Part shown: positions 7,884 to 17,670 of the stretch, piece after piece
Layout: each line of letters begins with the position of its first letter
Position numbering within the stretch: position 1 is the first letter of the stretch
From: Streptococcus sp. S5
GTDB lineage: Bacteria; Bacillota; Bacilli; Lactobacillales; Streptococcaceae
Assembly: GCF_034134805.1 (NCBI RefSeq)
Contig: NZ_CP139419.1
Span: 248,001 to 312,000, forward strand
Reading direction: 5' to 3'
DNA length: 64,000 bases
The notes under the pieces: generated by a model
Databases searched by the model: none
Told to the model about the DNA's origin: nothing
What the model saw: the letters and a program-made list of their open reading frames with translations, nothing else
Made by a program: the position numbers and the translations under genes

Positions 7884-10800
7884 ATGAAAAAGAAAGATCT
7901 TATTTTCTATGCGGGAGCAGCAGTCTTGATGGCTGTATCTGCTCAAGGAGTCAGCGCAGATGAGGTGGTTTCAAAAGAAGCTACTTCTGAAGGCAACCAA
8001 GTCCAAGCTGAAAAAGTGCCAGAAGTAACGGTTGCTGATAAGACTGTAGCGCCTGTCTCAAGTAATTATGCTGCACCAGCAAATGTGACTGAACCAGCTG
8101 TGGCACCTGCGAGCAAGGTTGTGGCTTCAGAAAGTGGAACCCCATCTGTAGAGAAAGCTACAGAAGTAGCACCTACTGAGAAGACAGAAGAAACCCCTCT
8201 TCCATCTGATACAGGAAGGACGACCTTCTTTAACACAGGTGCTCACGCTCCTGCTGGTCGCTCGACGGATGTGGCGGTTCAGCCAAAATCATTCGTTGAT
8301 GTGAGTAGCCACAACGGAGATATTAGTATTGGCGACTACCGCACCTTAGCCAATAAGGGTGTGGGCGGTGTCGTTGTCAAATTGACAGAAGATACTTGGT
8401 ACAAGAACCCGAATGCGGAAAATCAAATTCGCAATGCGCAAGCAGCTGGTCTACAAGTATCGACCTACCACTTCTCTCGCTATACTTCTGAAGAAGCAGC
8501 GCGTGCAGAAGCACGGTTCTATATCGCAGCGGCGCAACGCTTGAATCTTCCAAAGAACACCCTCATGGTCAATGACTTTGAGGATGCCAAGATGCAGCCA
8601 AACATTAACCGCAACACCCAAGCTTGGGCTGACGAAATGCGTAAAAATGGCTACACCAACTTGATGTTCTACACCAGTGCCAGCTGGTTGGATGAAAACA
8701 ACCTCCGCAAGAAAGGTCCTGTCAACACCGCTCAATTTGGTCTTCAGAATTTCTGGATTGCCCAATATCCTTCTCCAAAACTGTCTGTAAACGATGCGAA
8801 AAGCTTGCGTTACAATGGGAAAGCTAGCGCGTGGCAGTTTACTTCTCAAGCGGAATTGCTTCCAGGAAAACACCTCTTTGACCACAGTGTGGACTATACC
8901 GGTCGCTTCACCGCGAACGCAAAACCTGCAGCGGATCCAACAGAAGGCAGCTTAAGTGGGAAGATTGACATTGTCAATAACGATACTATGACGGGCCGCT
9001 TTGACGTTGTCATCTCAAATGTTAAGGCGCCAAATGGAGTTCGAACCGTTTCTGTACCGATCTGGTCAGAAACAGGTGGTCAAGATGACCTTGTTTGGTA
9101 TACAGCCAACCGTCAAGCAAACGGAACCTATACTGTTAATGTAAAAGCGTCCGATCATAAAAACTCAACCGGTCTTTACAATGTCCATCTTTACTATGTT
9201 CAGAACAATGGACAAATGACGGGTGTGGGTGGAACAACGACAAATGTTTACATCGGAAAACGACCAGAGGTTTTAAAACCAAGTGGCACGTTAACGATTG
9301 AGAATAATAATGCTAAGTCAGGAACTTTTGACGCCGTTATCACTAATATCTCAGCACCACTAGGTGTTAAAGAGGTTTTAGTCCCATCTTGGAGTCTAGA
9401 AAATGGTCAAGACGATCTTATCTGGCACAAGGCAACTAAGCAGATTGATGGCAGTTATCGTGTAACCATTAAGGCAAGTGAGCATAAAGGAAATAAAGGA
9501 AACTACCGAGCTGATGCTTATATTGTTGACAACTCTGGTAAACCCCACTATATCGCAGAACGAGTAGTTTCGGTTGATTATGCTCGACCAAGTGGTGTCC
9601 TTACGATTGAAAACAACAATACTACAGCAGGTACCTTTGATGCTGTTGTTAGCAACATTGTTGCCCCAAATGGTCTAAAAGAGGTTTTAGTTCCATCATG
9701 GAGTTTGGTTGGTGGCCAAGATGACCTCATTTGGCACAAGGCAACGCGTCAAGCAGATGGTTCTTATCGTGTGACTATTAAAGCGAGTGATCATAAGAAT
9801 TCTACTGGGAATTACCGAGCTGATGCTTACATCGTAGATGATTCAAATAATCGTTTTTATCTGACTGAAAAAGTGGTTGAAGTTCGTCAATCACGCCCAA
9901 CTGCTTCATTAACGATCGAAAGCAATAATATTTCAACTGGTAGTTTTGATGCAGTTATTCGTAATGTGGTGGCCCCAAATGGTGTAAAGGAAATCCTAGT
10001 TCCATCATGGAGTCTAGAAAATGGGCAGGATGATCTTGTATGGCATAAGGCAAATCGTCAATCTGATGGTAGTTATCGAGTAACTATTAAAGCAAGTGAT
10101 CATAAAAATTCACTAGGGAATTATCGTGCAGACCTTTATGTCGTTGATAATGATAATAACCGTCATTATGTTACTGAAACGATTGTAACCGTTAAACATG
10201 ATAAACCAACTGGAATCATTTCGGTTGTCAATAACAACAAAGATACAGGTACCTTTGATGTCATCATCAAGGATGTATACAGCCCTAAAGGGGTACGAGC
10301 TGTTCAAGTCCCAACTTGGTCTGATAAGGAAGGACAGGATGATCTCCGCTGGTATGAAGCGGCTCGCCAAGCGAACGGGGACTACAAGGTATCCGTCAAA
10401 GCGAGCGATCACAAGAACTCTACTGGTAAGTACCATGTTCACCTTTACTACATTCAAAATGATGGTTCTCGGATTGGTATTGGTACCACGACTACAGACG
10501 TGGAGTTCCGAAATGCGACGACCAAGACGCAAGCTGCTATCAAGAATGTCAATGCAACGAACGGGACTTATACAGTAGCTGTGGATCAAGCTCCTCAAGG
10601 TCGTCAGATTAAGAACATCCGTGTTGCTGCCTGGTCCAAAGCTCATCAAGAAAATCTTTACTGGTATTCCGCAACGCCGACAGGTATGCACACAGAGATC
10701 ACAGTCTCTGCCAATAATCACGGTAATGAAGTGGGTAACTATACTACACACATCTATGTGGACTACAAAGATGGTGGTGTTGAAGGCTTTAACCTTGGTC

Positions 10801-11354
10801 AAACAGCCTTGTCTCCACGAAATCAAAAGGTGAACCCACAAACAACCTATTATTCTCAACGGGATCCTCGTTGGGCTGGGAAATATTACGGTGTGAGCAA
10901 TGTCGATCAGTCAGGTTGTGTGCCAACCTCTCTTGCCATGACCTTCACAGATATCCTTGGCAGAACTATTTTGCCAACAACAGTAGCTGATTATCTCTAC
11001 AACAATACTGATTCATTCAACAAAGGTGAAGCAGGAACAGATTCTGATGGGATTGTAGCTGCCACTCGTAATTGGGGCTTGAAGAGCCAATTGATTAATG
11101 GAGCTGGAGGCATTGCAGAAGCTCTCATGGCTGGCAAGCATGTACTTGCTGCGGTAGGCAATAGCCAATTTACTAGTGATCCTTATACTCATGAATTGGT
11201 CTTGCATGGTTATGACAATGGAAGAACCTATGTTCGCGATCCATATAATAGTGGCAACAACGGCTGGTACTCTATCAATTATCTTCACTCTATTAAGAGT
11301 AAGGACCCGATGGATAACAAGCTTGGAGCACCTTTCTTCTCAATTTTTGCATAA
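7884..11354 (+). CDS. Secreted cell-wall hydrolase: GH25 muramidase, six GBS_Bsp-like repeats, C39-like peptidase domain
   Basis: A 1156-residue secreted enzyme. Residues 1-25 are a signal peptide (cut near VSA|DE), 26-130 a low-complexity Ala/Pro/Glu linker, and 136-320 a GH25 lysozyme domain with D139 in FVDVSSHNG and the catalytic-type D231-F-E233. Six GBS_Bsp-like repeats of about 97 residues follow (motifs VPSWS...GQDDLIWHKA and IKASDHKNSTGNYRADAY); the last is divergent. The final 170 residues form a papain-like C39_2 domain with C1012 in SGCVPTS and H1103. There is no LPXTG motif or membrane anchor, so the repeats presumably bind the wall. GH25 cuts the glycan strand; the second domain probably acts on peptide bonds. 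It neighbours a paralogue sharing signal peptide and repeats. A role in division or wall turnover is inferred. Confidence 0.88.
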   Translation: MKKKDLIFYAGAAVLMAVSAQGVSADEVVSKEATSEGNQVQAEKVPEVTVADKTVAPVSSNYAAPANVTEPAVAPASKVVASESGTPSVEKATEVAPTEKTEETPLPSDTGRTTFFNTGAHAPAGRSTDVAVQPKSFVDVSSHNGDISIGDYRTLANKGVGGVVVKLTEDTWYKNPNAENQIRNAQAAGLQVSTYHFSRYTSEEAARAEARFYIAAAQRLNLPKNTLMVNDFEDAKMQPNINRNTQAWADEMRKNGYTNLMFYTSASWLDENNLRKKGPVNTAQFGLQNFWIAQYPSPKLSVNDAKSLRYNGKASAWQFTSQAELLPGKHLFDHSVDYTGRFTANAKPAADPTEGSLSGKIDIVNNDTMTGRFDVVISNVKAPNGVRTVSVPIWSETGGQDDLVWYTANRQANGTYTVNVKASDHKNSTGLYNVHLYYVQNNGQMTGVGGTTTNVYIGKRPEVLKPSGTLTIENNNAKSGTFDAVITNISAPLGVKEVLVPSWSLENGQDDLIWHKATKQIDGSYRVTIKASEHKGNKGNYRADAYIVDNSGKPHYIAERVVSVDYARPSGVLTIENNNTTAGTFDAVVSNIVAPNGLKEVLVPSWSLVGGQDDLIWHKATRQADGSYRVTIKASDHKNSTGNYRADAYIVDDSNNRFYLTEKVVEVRQSRPTASLTIESNNISTGSFDAVIRNVVAPNGVKEILVPSWSLENGQDDLVWHKANRQSDGSYRVTIKASDHKNSLGNYRADLYVVDNDNNRHYVTETIVTVKHDKPTGIISVVNNNKDTGTFDVIIKDVYSPKGVRAVQVPTWSDKEGQDDLRWYEAARQANGDYKVSVKASDHKNSTGKYHVHLYYIQNDGSRIGIGTTTTDVEFRNATTKTQAAIKNVNATNGTYTVAVDQAPQGRQIKNIRVAAWSKAHQENLYWYSATPTGMHTEITVSANNHGNEVGNYTTHIYVDYKDGGVEGFNLGQTALSPRNQKVNPQTTYYSQRDPRWAGKYYGVSNVDQSGCVPTSLAMTFTDILGRTILPTTVADYLYNNTDSFNKGEAGTDSDGIVAATRNWGLKSQLINGAGGIAEALMAGKHVLAAVGNSQFTSDPYTHELVLHGYDNGRTYVRDPYNSGNNGWYSINYLHSIKSKDPMDNKLGAPFFSIFA

Positions 11355-11361
11355 GCTAAAC

Positions 11362-11388
11362 AGAAGGCCAATCTGGCCTTCTTTTTTT
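11362..11388 (+). terminator. Terminator after GH25 hydrolase
   Basis: Inverted repeat AGAAGGCC / GGCCTTCT with a short loop and a run of seven T, eight bases after the stop. The two hydrolases are therefore separate transcripts. Confidence 0.87.
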
Positions 11389-11439
11389 CTTTAAAAATAG
11401 GATTCTTCTCATGATATTGTTTCTTGATCCGGCGGTTTG

Positions 11440-11448
11440 TGTTATAAT
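11440..11448 (+). promoter_or_regulatory. Extended -10 promoter for the CHAP hydrolase
   Basis: TGT plus a perfect TATAAT makes an extended -10; a TTCTTG lies 16 bases upstream as a poor -35. The start point predicted near 11455 makes an upstream in-frame ATG at 11457 unlikely as start and supports the later ATG at 11496. Confidence 0.7.
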
Positions 11449-11495
11449 ACTACTATGTGGGTACAATCCGTATAAAAAATTGTAAGGGAAGATAC

Positions 11496-14270
11496 ATGAA
11501 AAAGAAAGATCTTATTTTTTATGCTGGGACAGCCGTTTTGTTGGCTTTTTCGACACAACAAGTCAAAGCCGATGAGCAACATGCGTCCGATCAAACATCA
11601 GAAAATACTTCCTCTGTCATTTCAAAAACAACAACTTCATCAGAAGCGCAGAATACTGTGAACGAAGGAGTGGGAGTTGAGAAAGGTATTCAGACAGAGA
11701 ATACCGTTGCAACAGAGGCGGCACCTGCCACACCGACTCTTAGCAATAACCAGTCTTCTGACAAGGGCACTAGCGACAAGGTTGTATCAGAGCAACCAGC
11801 ACCAGCTGTGGTAGCTAGTCGCGCACCATATGGCGCACGCGCACGAGTGGTAGAATCAGAAGATAATAGTTTGCCGGTTGAGAAAGTAGAGAAGCCAAGT
11901 GGCACGCTAACAATTGAAAATAATGATCAAACTACAGGTGCATTTGATGCAGTTGTTAGTAATATCACATCTCCAGGTGGTGTTAAGGAAGTTTTAGTTC
12001 CATCGTGGAGTTTAGAAAAGGGTCAAGACGACCTTATTTGGCATAAGGCGACGAAACAAACGGATGGGAGCTATCGTGTAACCATTAAGGCAAGTGAACA
12101 TAAAGGCAATAAAGGAAACTATCGCGCTGATGCCTACATCGTTGACAACTCTGGGGAACGGCACTATATCGCGGAACAAGTAGTTTCGGTTGATTACGTT
12201 CGACCAAGTGGTGTTCTGAAGATTGAAAACAATAACCCAGTAGCAGGTACCTTTGATGCTGTTGTAAGCAATATTGTTGCCCCAACTGGTCTAAAAGAAG
12301 TATTAGTTCCATCATGGAGTCTTGAAAATGGACAGGATGACCTAGTATGGCACAAGGCAACACGTCAAGCGGATGGTTCTTATCGTGTGACTATTAAAGC
12401 GAGTGATCATAAGAATTCTACTGGGAATTATCGTGCTGACGCCTACATTGTAGATGATTCAAATAATCGTTTTTATCTGACTGAAAAAGTAGTTGAGGTT
12501 CATCAGGTCAAACCAAGTGGCACAGTAACGATTGAGAATAACAATACTGAAAAAGGTACGTTTGATGCTGTTATTCGCAATGTAGTCGCACCATATGGCT
12601 TGAAAGAGGTCCTAGTCCCTACTTGGTCTAACAAAAACGGTCAGGACGATTTAGTTTGGCATAAGGCTGAACGTCAAAGTGATGGAAGCTACCGTGCAAC
12701 CATCAAAGCATCTGATCATAAGAATGACACAGGTAAATTTAATGTCCACATTTACTACGTAGATCAAAATAATAAGAAAAACTACATTACAGAGACAATT
12801 ACAGAAGTTCAACAAGTCAAACCAAGTGGTACTGTTACAATTGAGAACAACAATACTGTAACAGGTACGTTTGATGCAGTTATTCGTAATGTTGTTGCAC
12901 CAAATGGCTTGAAAGAAGTCTTGATTCCAACCTGGTCAGACAAGAACTGGCAAGATGATCTAGTATGGCACAAAGCAGTTCGTCAAAGTGACGGAAGCTA
13001 CCGTGTAACCATCAAAGCCTCAGACCATAAAAATGAAGATGGTAAATACAATGTCCATGTCTACTATGTAGATCAAAATAACCAACGAAACTACATCACA
13101 GAAACCACGACAGAAGTGCGTCAAGCCCGTCGTTCTGGTACGATCCTAATTCAAAACAATAACAAGGATACAGGTACCTTTGATATCATTATCAGGGATG
13201 TCTACAATCCTAAAGGTGTGCGAACTGTGCAAGTCCCTACTTGGTCGGATAAGGACGGCCAAGACGACATCCGCTGGTATGAAGCAACTCGCCAATCAAA
13301 TGGAGACTACAAGGTCTCAGTCAAAGCGAGCGACCACAAAAACTCTACTGGTAAGTACCATATTCACCTTTATTATATCCAAAATGATGGTTCTCGTGTG
13401 GGTGTTGGAACAACGACTACAGAAGTTGAATTCCGTAATGCAAAGACTAAGACACAAACAGGGATCAAGAATGTCAATTCTGGTGCTGGAACTTATACGG
13501 TAACGGTGGATCAAGCGCCTCAGGGACGTCGGATTAAGAACATCCGTGTCGCAGCCTGGTCTCAAGCTCATCAAGAAAATCTCTACTGGTATTCAACAGC
13601 GCCTTCTGGTATGCATACAGAAGTGCAGGTTTCTGCAGCAAATCACCAGTACCAATCAGGCAACTATACCACTCACGTCTATGTGGATTATGTCGATGGT
13701 GGCGTTGAAGGCTTTAACCTTGGTCAAACAGCCCTTCATCCCCGTGCGACTGTAGATCAAACTGCTTTTAGTCCTCGTGTAACGAATGGACAACGGGACC
13801 GTGTCTTACGGGCTGCAGCTAGTCTAGTGGGCGTTCGTGGCGGCACTGCAGCTCACCATCAATTGGTCAATGATTATAACAGTGTTAAACCACTTCCGGT
13901 TGGTTATGCAGTGAAGACGACCGATGACTGGTGTGATATCTTTGTCACAACAGTCTTCCAGCGGGAAGGTTTGAGCGGTTTGATTGGCCGTGAATGTGGA
14001 GTCGAACGTCACATCCAGATTTTCAAACGCTTGGGCATCTGGAATGAAGATGGTACCACTACACCAAAAGCAGGGGACATCATCACCTTTAACTGGGATC
14101 AAAATACCCAACAAAACAATGGCTTTGCGGATCACATCGGAATTGTCGAGAGCGTCTCAAATGGGATCATTCATACCATTGAAGGAAACTCCAACAACCA
14201 AGTCCGTCGCAATACCTATCGAATCGGACATGGCAATATCCGTGGATTTGCCACCCCACGCTATCAATAA
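11496..14270 (+). CDS. Secreted cell-wall hydrolase: six GBS_Bsp-like repeats and CHAP domain
   Basis: A 924-residue secreted protein whose first residues (MKKKDLIFYAG) match the upstream hydrolase. A signal peptide ends near residue 25 (VKA|DE). A Thr/Ser/Glu/Ala linker to about residue 130 is followed by six GBS_Bsp-like repeats in which PSGTLTIENN openings recur, with the same divergent sixth repeat as its neighbour (ending GGVEGFNLGQTAL). The C-terminal ~160 residues form a CHAP amidase/endopeptidase with C813 in DDWCDIFV and H880 in ADHIGIVES, the expected Cys/His pair. It has no N-terminal muramidase. CHAP enzymes cleave stem peptides or the Mur-Ala bond. An ATG 39 bases upstream was rejected because AAGGGA precedes the chosen start and the paralogue starts there too. 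Confidence 0.88.
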   Translation: MKKKDLIFYAGTAVLLAFSTQQVKADEQHASDQTSENTSSVISKTTTSSEAQNTVNEGVGVEKGIQTENTVATEAAPATPTLSNNQSSDKGTSDKVVSEQPAPAVVASRAPYGARARVVESEDNSLPVEKVEKPSGTLTIENNDQTTGAFDAVVSNITSPGGVKEVLVPSWSLEKGQDDLIWHKATKQTDGSYRVTIKASEHKGNKGNYRADAYIVDNSGERHYIAEQVVSVDYVRPSGVLKIENNNPVAGTFDAVVSNIVAPTGLKEVLVPSWSLENGQDDLVWHKATRQADGSYRVTIKASDHKNSTGNYRADAYIVDDSNNRFYLTEKVVEVHQVKPSGTVTIENNNTEKGTFDAVIRNVVAPYGLKEVLVPTWSNKNGQDDLVWHKAERQSDGSYRATIKASDHKNDTGKFNVHIYYVDQNNKKNYITETITEVQQVKPSGTVTIENNNTVTGTFDAVIRNVVAPNGLKEVLIPTWSDKNWQDDLVWHKAVRQSDGSYRVTIKASDHKNEDGKYNVHVYYVDQNNQRNYITETTTEVRQARRSGTILIQNNNKDTGTFDIIIRDVYNPKGVRTVQVPTWSDKDGQDDIRWYEATRQSNGDYKVSVKASDHKNSTGKYHIHLYYIQNDGSRVGVGTTTTEVEFRNAKTKTQTGIKNVNSGAGTYTVTVDQAPQGRRIKNIRVAAWSQAHQENLYWYSTAPSGMHTEVQVSAANHQYQSGNYTTHVYVDYVDGGVEGFNLGQTALHPRATVDQTAFSPRVTNGQRDRVLRAAASLVGVRGGTAAHHQLVNDYNSVKPLPVGYAVKTTDDWCDIFVTTVFQREGLSGLIGRECGVERHIQIFKRLGIWNEDGTTTPKAGDIITFNWDQNTQQNNGFADHIGIVESVSNGIIHTIEGNSNNQVRRNTYRIGHGNIRGFATPRYQ

Positions 14271-14276
14271 TAAAAA

Positions 14277-14453
14277 GGGAGTGGGAAAGAACTCTGACTA
14301 GTTAAAAAGAGTTCGTCTTCCCACCCCCGCACAGTTGATTAGGTCATCTTTGGAGCTTAAAAAGCGAACAAAGATGCCAATCAACCACTGCGTCATACAG
14401 TTATTTCTATCAAATATAAAAAGGCTGAACAGTTTTTGTCCAGCCTCTTTTTG
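14277..14453 (-). repeat. Family-1 composite hairpin repeat, subfamily A (inverted copy)
   Basis: About 180 bp between convergent genes. Read on the minus strand it has a GGCTGGAC..CAGCC hairpin, a central long hairpin bounded by GTTGATT and AATCAAC, and a GTGGGAA..TTCCCAC hairpin at the other end. Both ends carry T runs in outward orientation, so it should act as a bidirectional terminator for the CHAP gene and the pseudouridine synthase. A second subfamily A copy lies between secE and nusG; four subfamily B copies share the core GCAAGACGCAGTGGTTGA. Confidence 0.85.
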
Positions 14454-14465
14454 TGGCTTCTTTTT

Positions 14466-15329
14466 TTAGTCTCTCAACCCTTCTTCGAAACTCTTGGAAG
14501 GGGCCTCGACTTGGATGGTTTCAAGGGTTAATGGATTGGTGAAGGTCAAGCGGTGAGCATGGAGCATGAGTCGCTCTCCGCGTGCAGGGTTATAGAGAGG
14601 GTCTCCGACAATCGGGTGCCCATGATGGGAGAGATGCACCCGGATCTGATGGGTGCGCCCCGTCTTGAGCTGGCATTTGACCAGGCTGTTTCGCCCGATT
14701 TTTTTCAGTTGCGTTACCTGGGTTTCTGCGTACTGACCCTTGCGTGGATCGACCAAGCGCTTGCGCCGATCATGGCGATCACGTCCGATTTTATCCTTGT
14801 AGACGATCGTTTTTTGCCTTAAGCTACCTTGCATCAAGGCCCAGTACTCGCGTTGAATTTTTTTATCTTCCAAAATGCGGTTGAGAATGGGGAGGATAAA
14901 AGGATTCTTGGCAAATAAAATGGCCCCACTGGTTTCCTTATCTAACCGGTGCACGACGTAACAGGTGGATCCAACATAGCTGGAAACATGGTTGAGAAGA
15001 GCAATTTCTGTCGGCTCATTGGCGTGGGTTTTCATGCCTTCGGGCTTATTGACGATGATGACATGCTCATCCTGATAGAGTTCTTCGACCAGACTGGGGT
15101 CTCCTTCTAGGAGCTCTTTTTCAGGGTAATCGTCTGCGTCAAAGATCAGATGGATCTGGTCCCCTTTTTGAACGGGGCTCTGCCAGTTGATGGTCTCTCC
15201 ATTCACCAAGACGTGTTTTTTGACCCGTAAAAAATGCCGGATCTTACGGGGAATGAGGAAGTAGTCCTCAAGCAACTCTTTCACAGTCATCTGGGGAAAG
15301 GATTGTGGAATGGTAAATTGATAATTCAT
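14466..15329 (-). CDS. RluA/RluD-family 23S rRNA or tRNA pseudouridine synthase
   Basis: A 287-residue enzyme converting uridine to pseudouridine in structured RNA. The signature HRLDKETSG lies at residues 127-135, with D130 the catalytic aspartate. Earlier residues 15-60 form an S4-like RNA-binding region, and INKPEGM-like (IVNKPEGM) and KTGRTHQIRVHLSHHGHPIVGDPLY segments are the other conserved blocks of the family. The exact RNA target cannot be assigned: streptococci encode several RluA paralogues. It runs divergently from pbp2A with about 100 bases between, and its 3' end faces the CHAP gene across a family-1 repeat. Confidence 0.92.
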   Translation of the reverse strand: MNYQFTIPQSFPQMTVKELLEDYFLIPRKIRHFLRVKKHVLVNGETINWQSPVQKGDQIHLIFDADDYPEKELLEGDPSLVEELYQDEHVIIVNKPEGMKTHANEPTEIALLNHVSSYVGSTCYVVHRLDKETSGAILFAKNPFILPILNRILEDKKIQREYWALMQGSLRQKTIVYKDKIGRDRHDRRKRLVDPRKGQYAETQVTQLKKIGRNSLVKCQLKTGRTHQIRVHLSHHGHPIVGDPLYNPARGERLMLHAHRLTFTNPLTLETIQVEAPSKSFEEGLRD

Positions 15330-15396
15330 GACCCTATTGTAGCAAAATCTAAGCTTAAAGAAAACTAAATGAGAGAAGGGGATGAGCTATCTTTTC

Positions 15397-15425
15397 TTGC
15401 TAGGACAAGGATAAGGTGTTACAAT
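15397..15425 (+). promoter_or_regulatory. pbp2A promoter, giving an almost leaderless mRNA
   Basis: TTGCTA, 17 bases, TACAAT. The -10 ends only seven bases before the pbp2A ATG at 15433, so the start point would fall at or within a base or two of the start codon. No ribosome site is visible. Confidence 0.55.
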
Positions 15426-15432
15426 AACAGGT

Positions 15433-17667
15433 ATGAATAGAATAAAAGAATTATTTGAAAACCTGATCACTTTTTTTAGAAAGGATCATCCGCCCAAAGC
15501 GGTGGCAGAAGAAGTGCCAGACACGGAACTACCGGAAGAGACAGTAGAGCCGACCTATAGTCGCTCAGGCAAGCACAGAAGCAAGCTTCTCTCTCAGCAT
15601 CTTTTCCGTCGTTTTTGGCGCCGCTTCCATTTGACCAAGATTCTCCTGATCATTGGGCTAGGCTTTAGCCTCTTGACAGGGGGCTATCTCTTCTACCTCG
15701 CAAAGACGACCAACGTCAAAGATTTGCAGAATGCACTGAAGGCGACGACCATTATCTATGATAAGAATGGGGACCAGGCGGGAAGTTTGACCGGGCAAAA
15801 AGGAACCTATGTCGAACTCGATGCCATTAGTGAGAATCTGCAAAATGCCGTGGTCGCTACAGAGGACCGGAGCTTTTACAAGAATAGCGGGATCAACTAT
15901 GGTCGCTTCTTTTTAGCGATTTTGACCCTGGGTCGCTCAGGTGGTGGGTCGACCATCACCCAGCAGCTAGCCAAGAATGCTTACCTGTCTCAGGACCAGA
16001 CGGTAGAGCGCAAGGCCAAGGAATTCTTCCTAGCACTTGAAATCAATAAGAAATACAGTAAAAAAGAGATCCTCACCATGTACCTCAACAATGCCTATTT
16101 TGGAAATGGGGTTTGGGGTATTGAGGATGCTTCCAAGAAGTATTTTGGGGTTTCAGCCAGTCAATTAAGCCTGGATCAGTCTGCGGTACTCGCTGGTATG
16201 CTCAAGGGACCTGAAATCTATAACCCGCTCTATTCAGTAGAGAATGCGACCAATCGCCGCAATACGGTCCTCCAAAATATGGTGGCGGCTGGCTATATTG
16301 ACCAGAAAACGGCTGATCAGTCGGCTGCTGTCGATATCCATGGCCAGCTGGTCGATGCCTATGAAGGCAAGTCGGAGGATTACCGCTACCCATCCTATTT
16401 TGATGCGGTGATCAATGAAGCGGTCAATGAATACGGCCTGACCGAAGAAGACATTGTCAAAAATGGCTACCGGATCTACACCGAGCTGGATCAAAATTAC
16501 CAAGCAAGCATGCAGGTGATCTATGACAATACGGCCCTCTTCCCAGTAGCAGAAGACGGCACGCGCGCGGAATCTGGTAGTGTCGCCCTCGATCCTAAGA
16601 CCGGAGGGGTTCGGGCTCTCGTAGGGCGTGTCGGCAGTGATCAAAATCCAGGATTCCGTACCTACAACTACGCTACCCAGGCTGCTCGAAGTCCAGGATC
16701 AACCATCAAACCTTTGGTTGTCTATAGCCCAGCTGTTGCTGAAGGTTGGTCGACCAATAAGGAATTGGACAATAGTACCACCCAATATGGAAGCTATGAG
16801 GTCAATAACTACGCGGGAATCCAGTCGAGCCCAACGGTACCGATGTACCAGGCCCTGGCAGAGTCCCTTAACCTTCCAGCCGTAGCGACCGCTAATGATT
16901 TGGGTCTTGATACGGTCTTTGAGTACGGGAAAAAATTCGGGCTCAACATGGACAAGGTGGACAAGTCGCTTGCCGTTGCCTTGGGAGCTGGTGTGACAAC
17001 CAATCCGATGCAGATGGCCCAAGCCTATGGAACCTTTGCCAATGGTGGTGTCATGAATGATGCCCACCTCATTACCAAGATTGAAAATGCAAGCGGCCAA
17101 GTGGTCAAGAGCCACAGCCAGAAATCAACCCGAGTGCTCAGTGGTTCAACGACAGATAAGATGACCAATATGATGCTTGGTACCTTTAGTAATGGTACAG
17201 GGGTTAACGCTGCGCCTTATGGCTATACCATGGCAGGGAAAACCGGTACGACAGAGACCAGCTTTAACAAGGACCTCTCTGGAGACCAATGGGTGATCGG
17301 CTACACGCCAGATGTGGTCATCAGTCAGTGGCTTGGTTTCCCAACGACCGATGAAAATCACTACCTGACGGACAGTAGTGCTGGAACGGCATCCGAGATC
17401 TTCCGCAATGTTGCCAACAGTGTTCTGCCTTATACAGACGGTACCCAGTTTGACTCGGTGAAGAACTCTTATGCTGAAAACGGTATTGCACCAGTCGGAG
17501 AAGAAACGACAGAAACAGATAGCAAAGAAGACAAAGGTTTCTTTGAGGATGTCAAAGAAAAAGCGTCGAATATGGTCGATAATGCGAAGAAAGCAATCGA
17601 CGAGGCCGATATCCCAGGAAAAGCGAAAAACGCTTGGGATACCTTCAAAGGCTGGCTTGGTTTCTAA
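15433..17667 (+). CDS. pbp2A: Class A penicillin-binding protein 2a
   Basis: Bifunctional peptidoglycan glycosyltransferase/transpeptidase of 744 residues. A basic cytoplasmic tail is followed by one membrane segment (about 69-91). The GT51 domain shows the catalytic E144 in ATEDRSFYKN and the GGSTITQQLAKN block. The transpeptidase has the nucleophile S423 in SPGSTIKP, an SLN motif near residue 479, and KTGT at 603-606, all intact. The C-terminus is a charged 50-residue tail. It polymerises and crosslinks septal and peripheral wall. Gene order pbp2A, rpmG, secE, nusG matches pneumococcus, but here a zinc peptidase and a repeat element are inserted after pbp2A. The start rests on similarity to the pneumococcal N-terminus, since no Shine-Dalgarno is visible. 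Confidence 0.95.
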   Translation: MNRIKELFENLITFFRKDHPPKAVAEEVPDTELPEETVEPTYSRSGKHRSKLLSQHLFRRFWRRFHLTKILLIIGLGFSLLTGGYLFYLAKTTNVKDLQNALKATTIIYDKNGDQAGSLTGQKGTYVELDAISENLQNAVVATEDRSFYKNSGINYGRFFLAILTLGRSGGGSTITQQLAKNAYLSQDQTVERKAKEFFLALEINKKYSKKEILTMYLNNAYFGNGVWGIEDASKKYFGVSASQLSLDQSAVLAGMLKGPEIYNPLYSVENATNRRNTVLQNMVAAGYIDQKTADQSAAVDIHGQLVDAYEGKSEDYRYPSYFDAVINEAVNEYGLTEEDIVKNGYRIYTELDQNYQASMQVIYDNTALFPVAEDGTRAESGSVALDPKTGGVRALVGRVGSDQNPGFRTYNYATQAARSPGSTIKPLVVYSPAVAEGWSTNKELDNSTTQYGSYEVNNYAGIQSSPTVPMYQALAESLNLPAVATANDLGLDTVFEYGKKFGLNMDKVDKSLAVALGAGVTTNPMQMAQAYGTFANGGVMNDAHLITKIENASGQVVKSHSQKSTRVLSGSTTDKMTNMMLGTFSNGTGVNAAPYGYTMAGKTGTTETSFNKDLSGDQWVIGYTPDVVISQWLGFPTTDENHYLTDSSAGTASEIFRNVANSVLPYTDGTQFDSVKNSYAENGIAPVGEETTETDSKEDKGFFEDVKEKASNMVDNAKKAIDEADIPGKAKNAWDTFKGWLGF

Positions 17668-17670
17668 TCA

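Noticed and set aside
8940-10830. Regular repeats in the hydrolase genes as possible CRISPR
   Set aside because: The ~290 bp period, uninterrupted frame and protein-level conservation show protein domain repeats. No CRISPR array or cas gene was seen in the window.
10113-10859. Long leftward open frame (248 codons) inside the GH25 hydrolase gene
   Set aside because: Antisense to the repetitive GBS_Bsp coding region; no ribosome site or recognisable domain. Several similar shadows occur opposite the beta-galactosidase and fucosidase.
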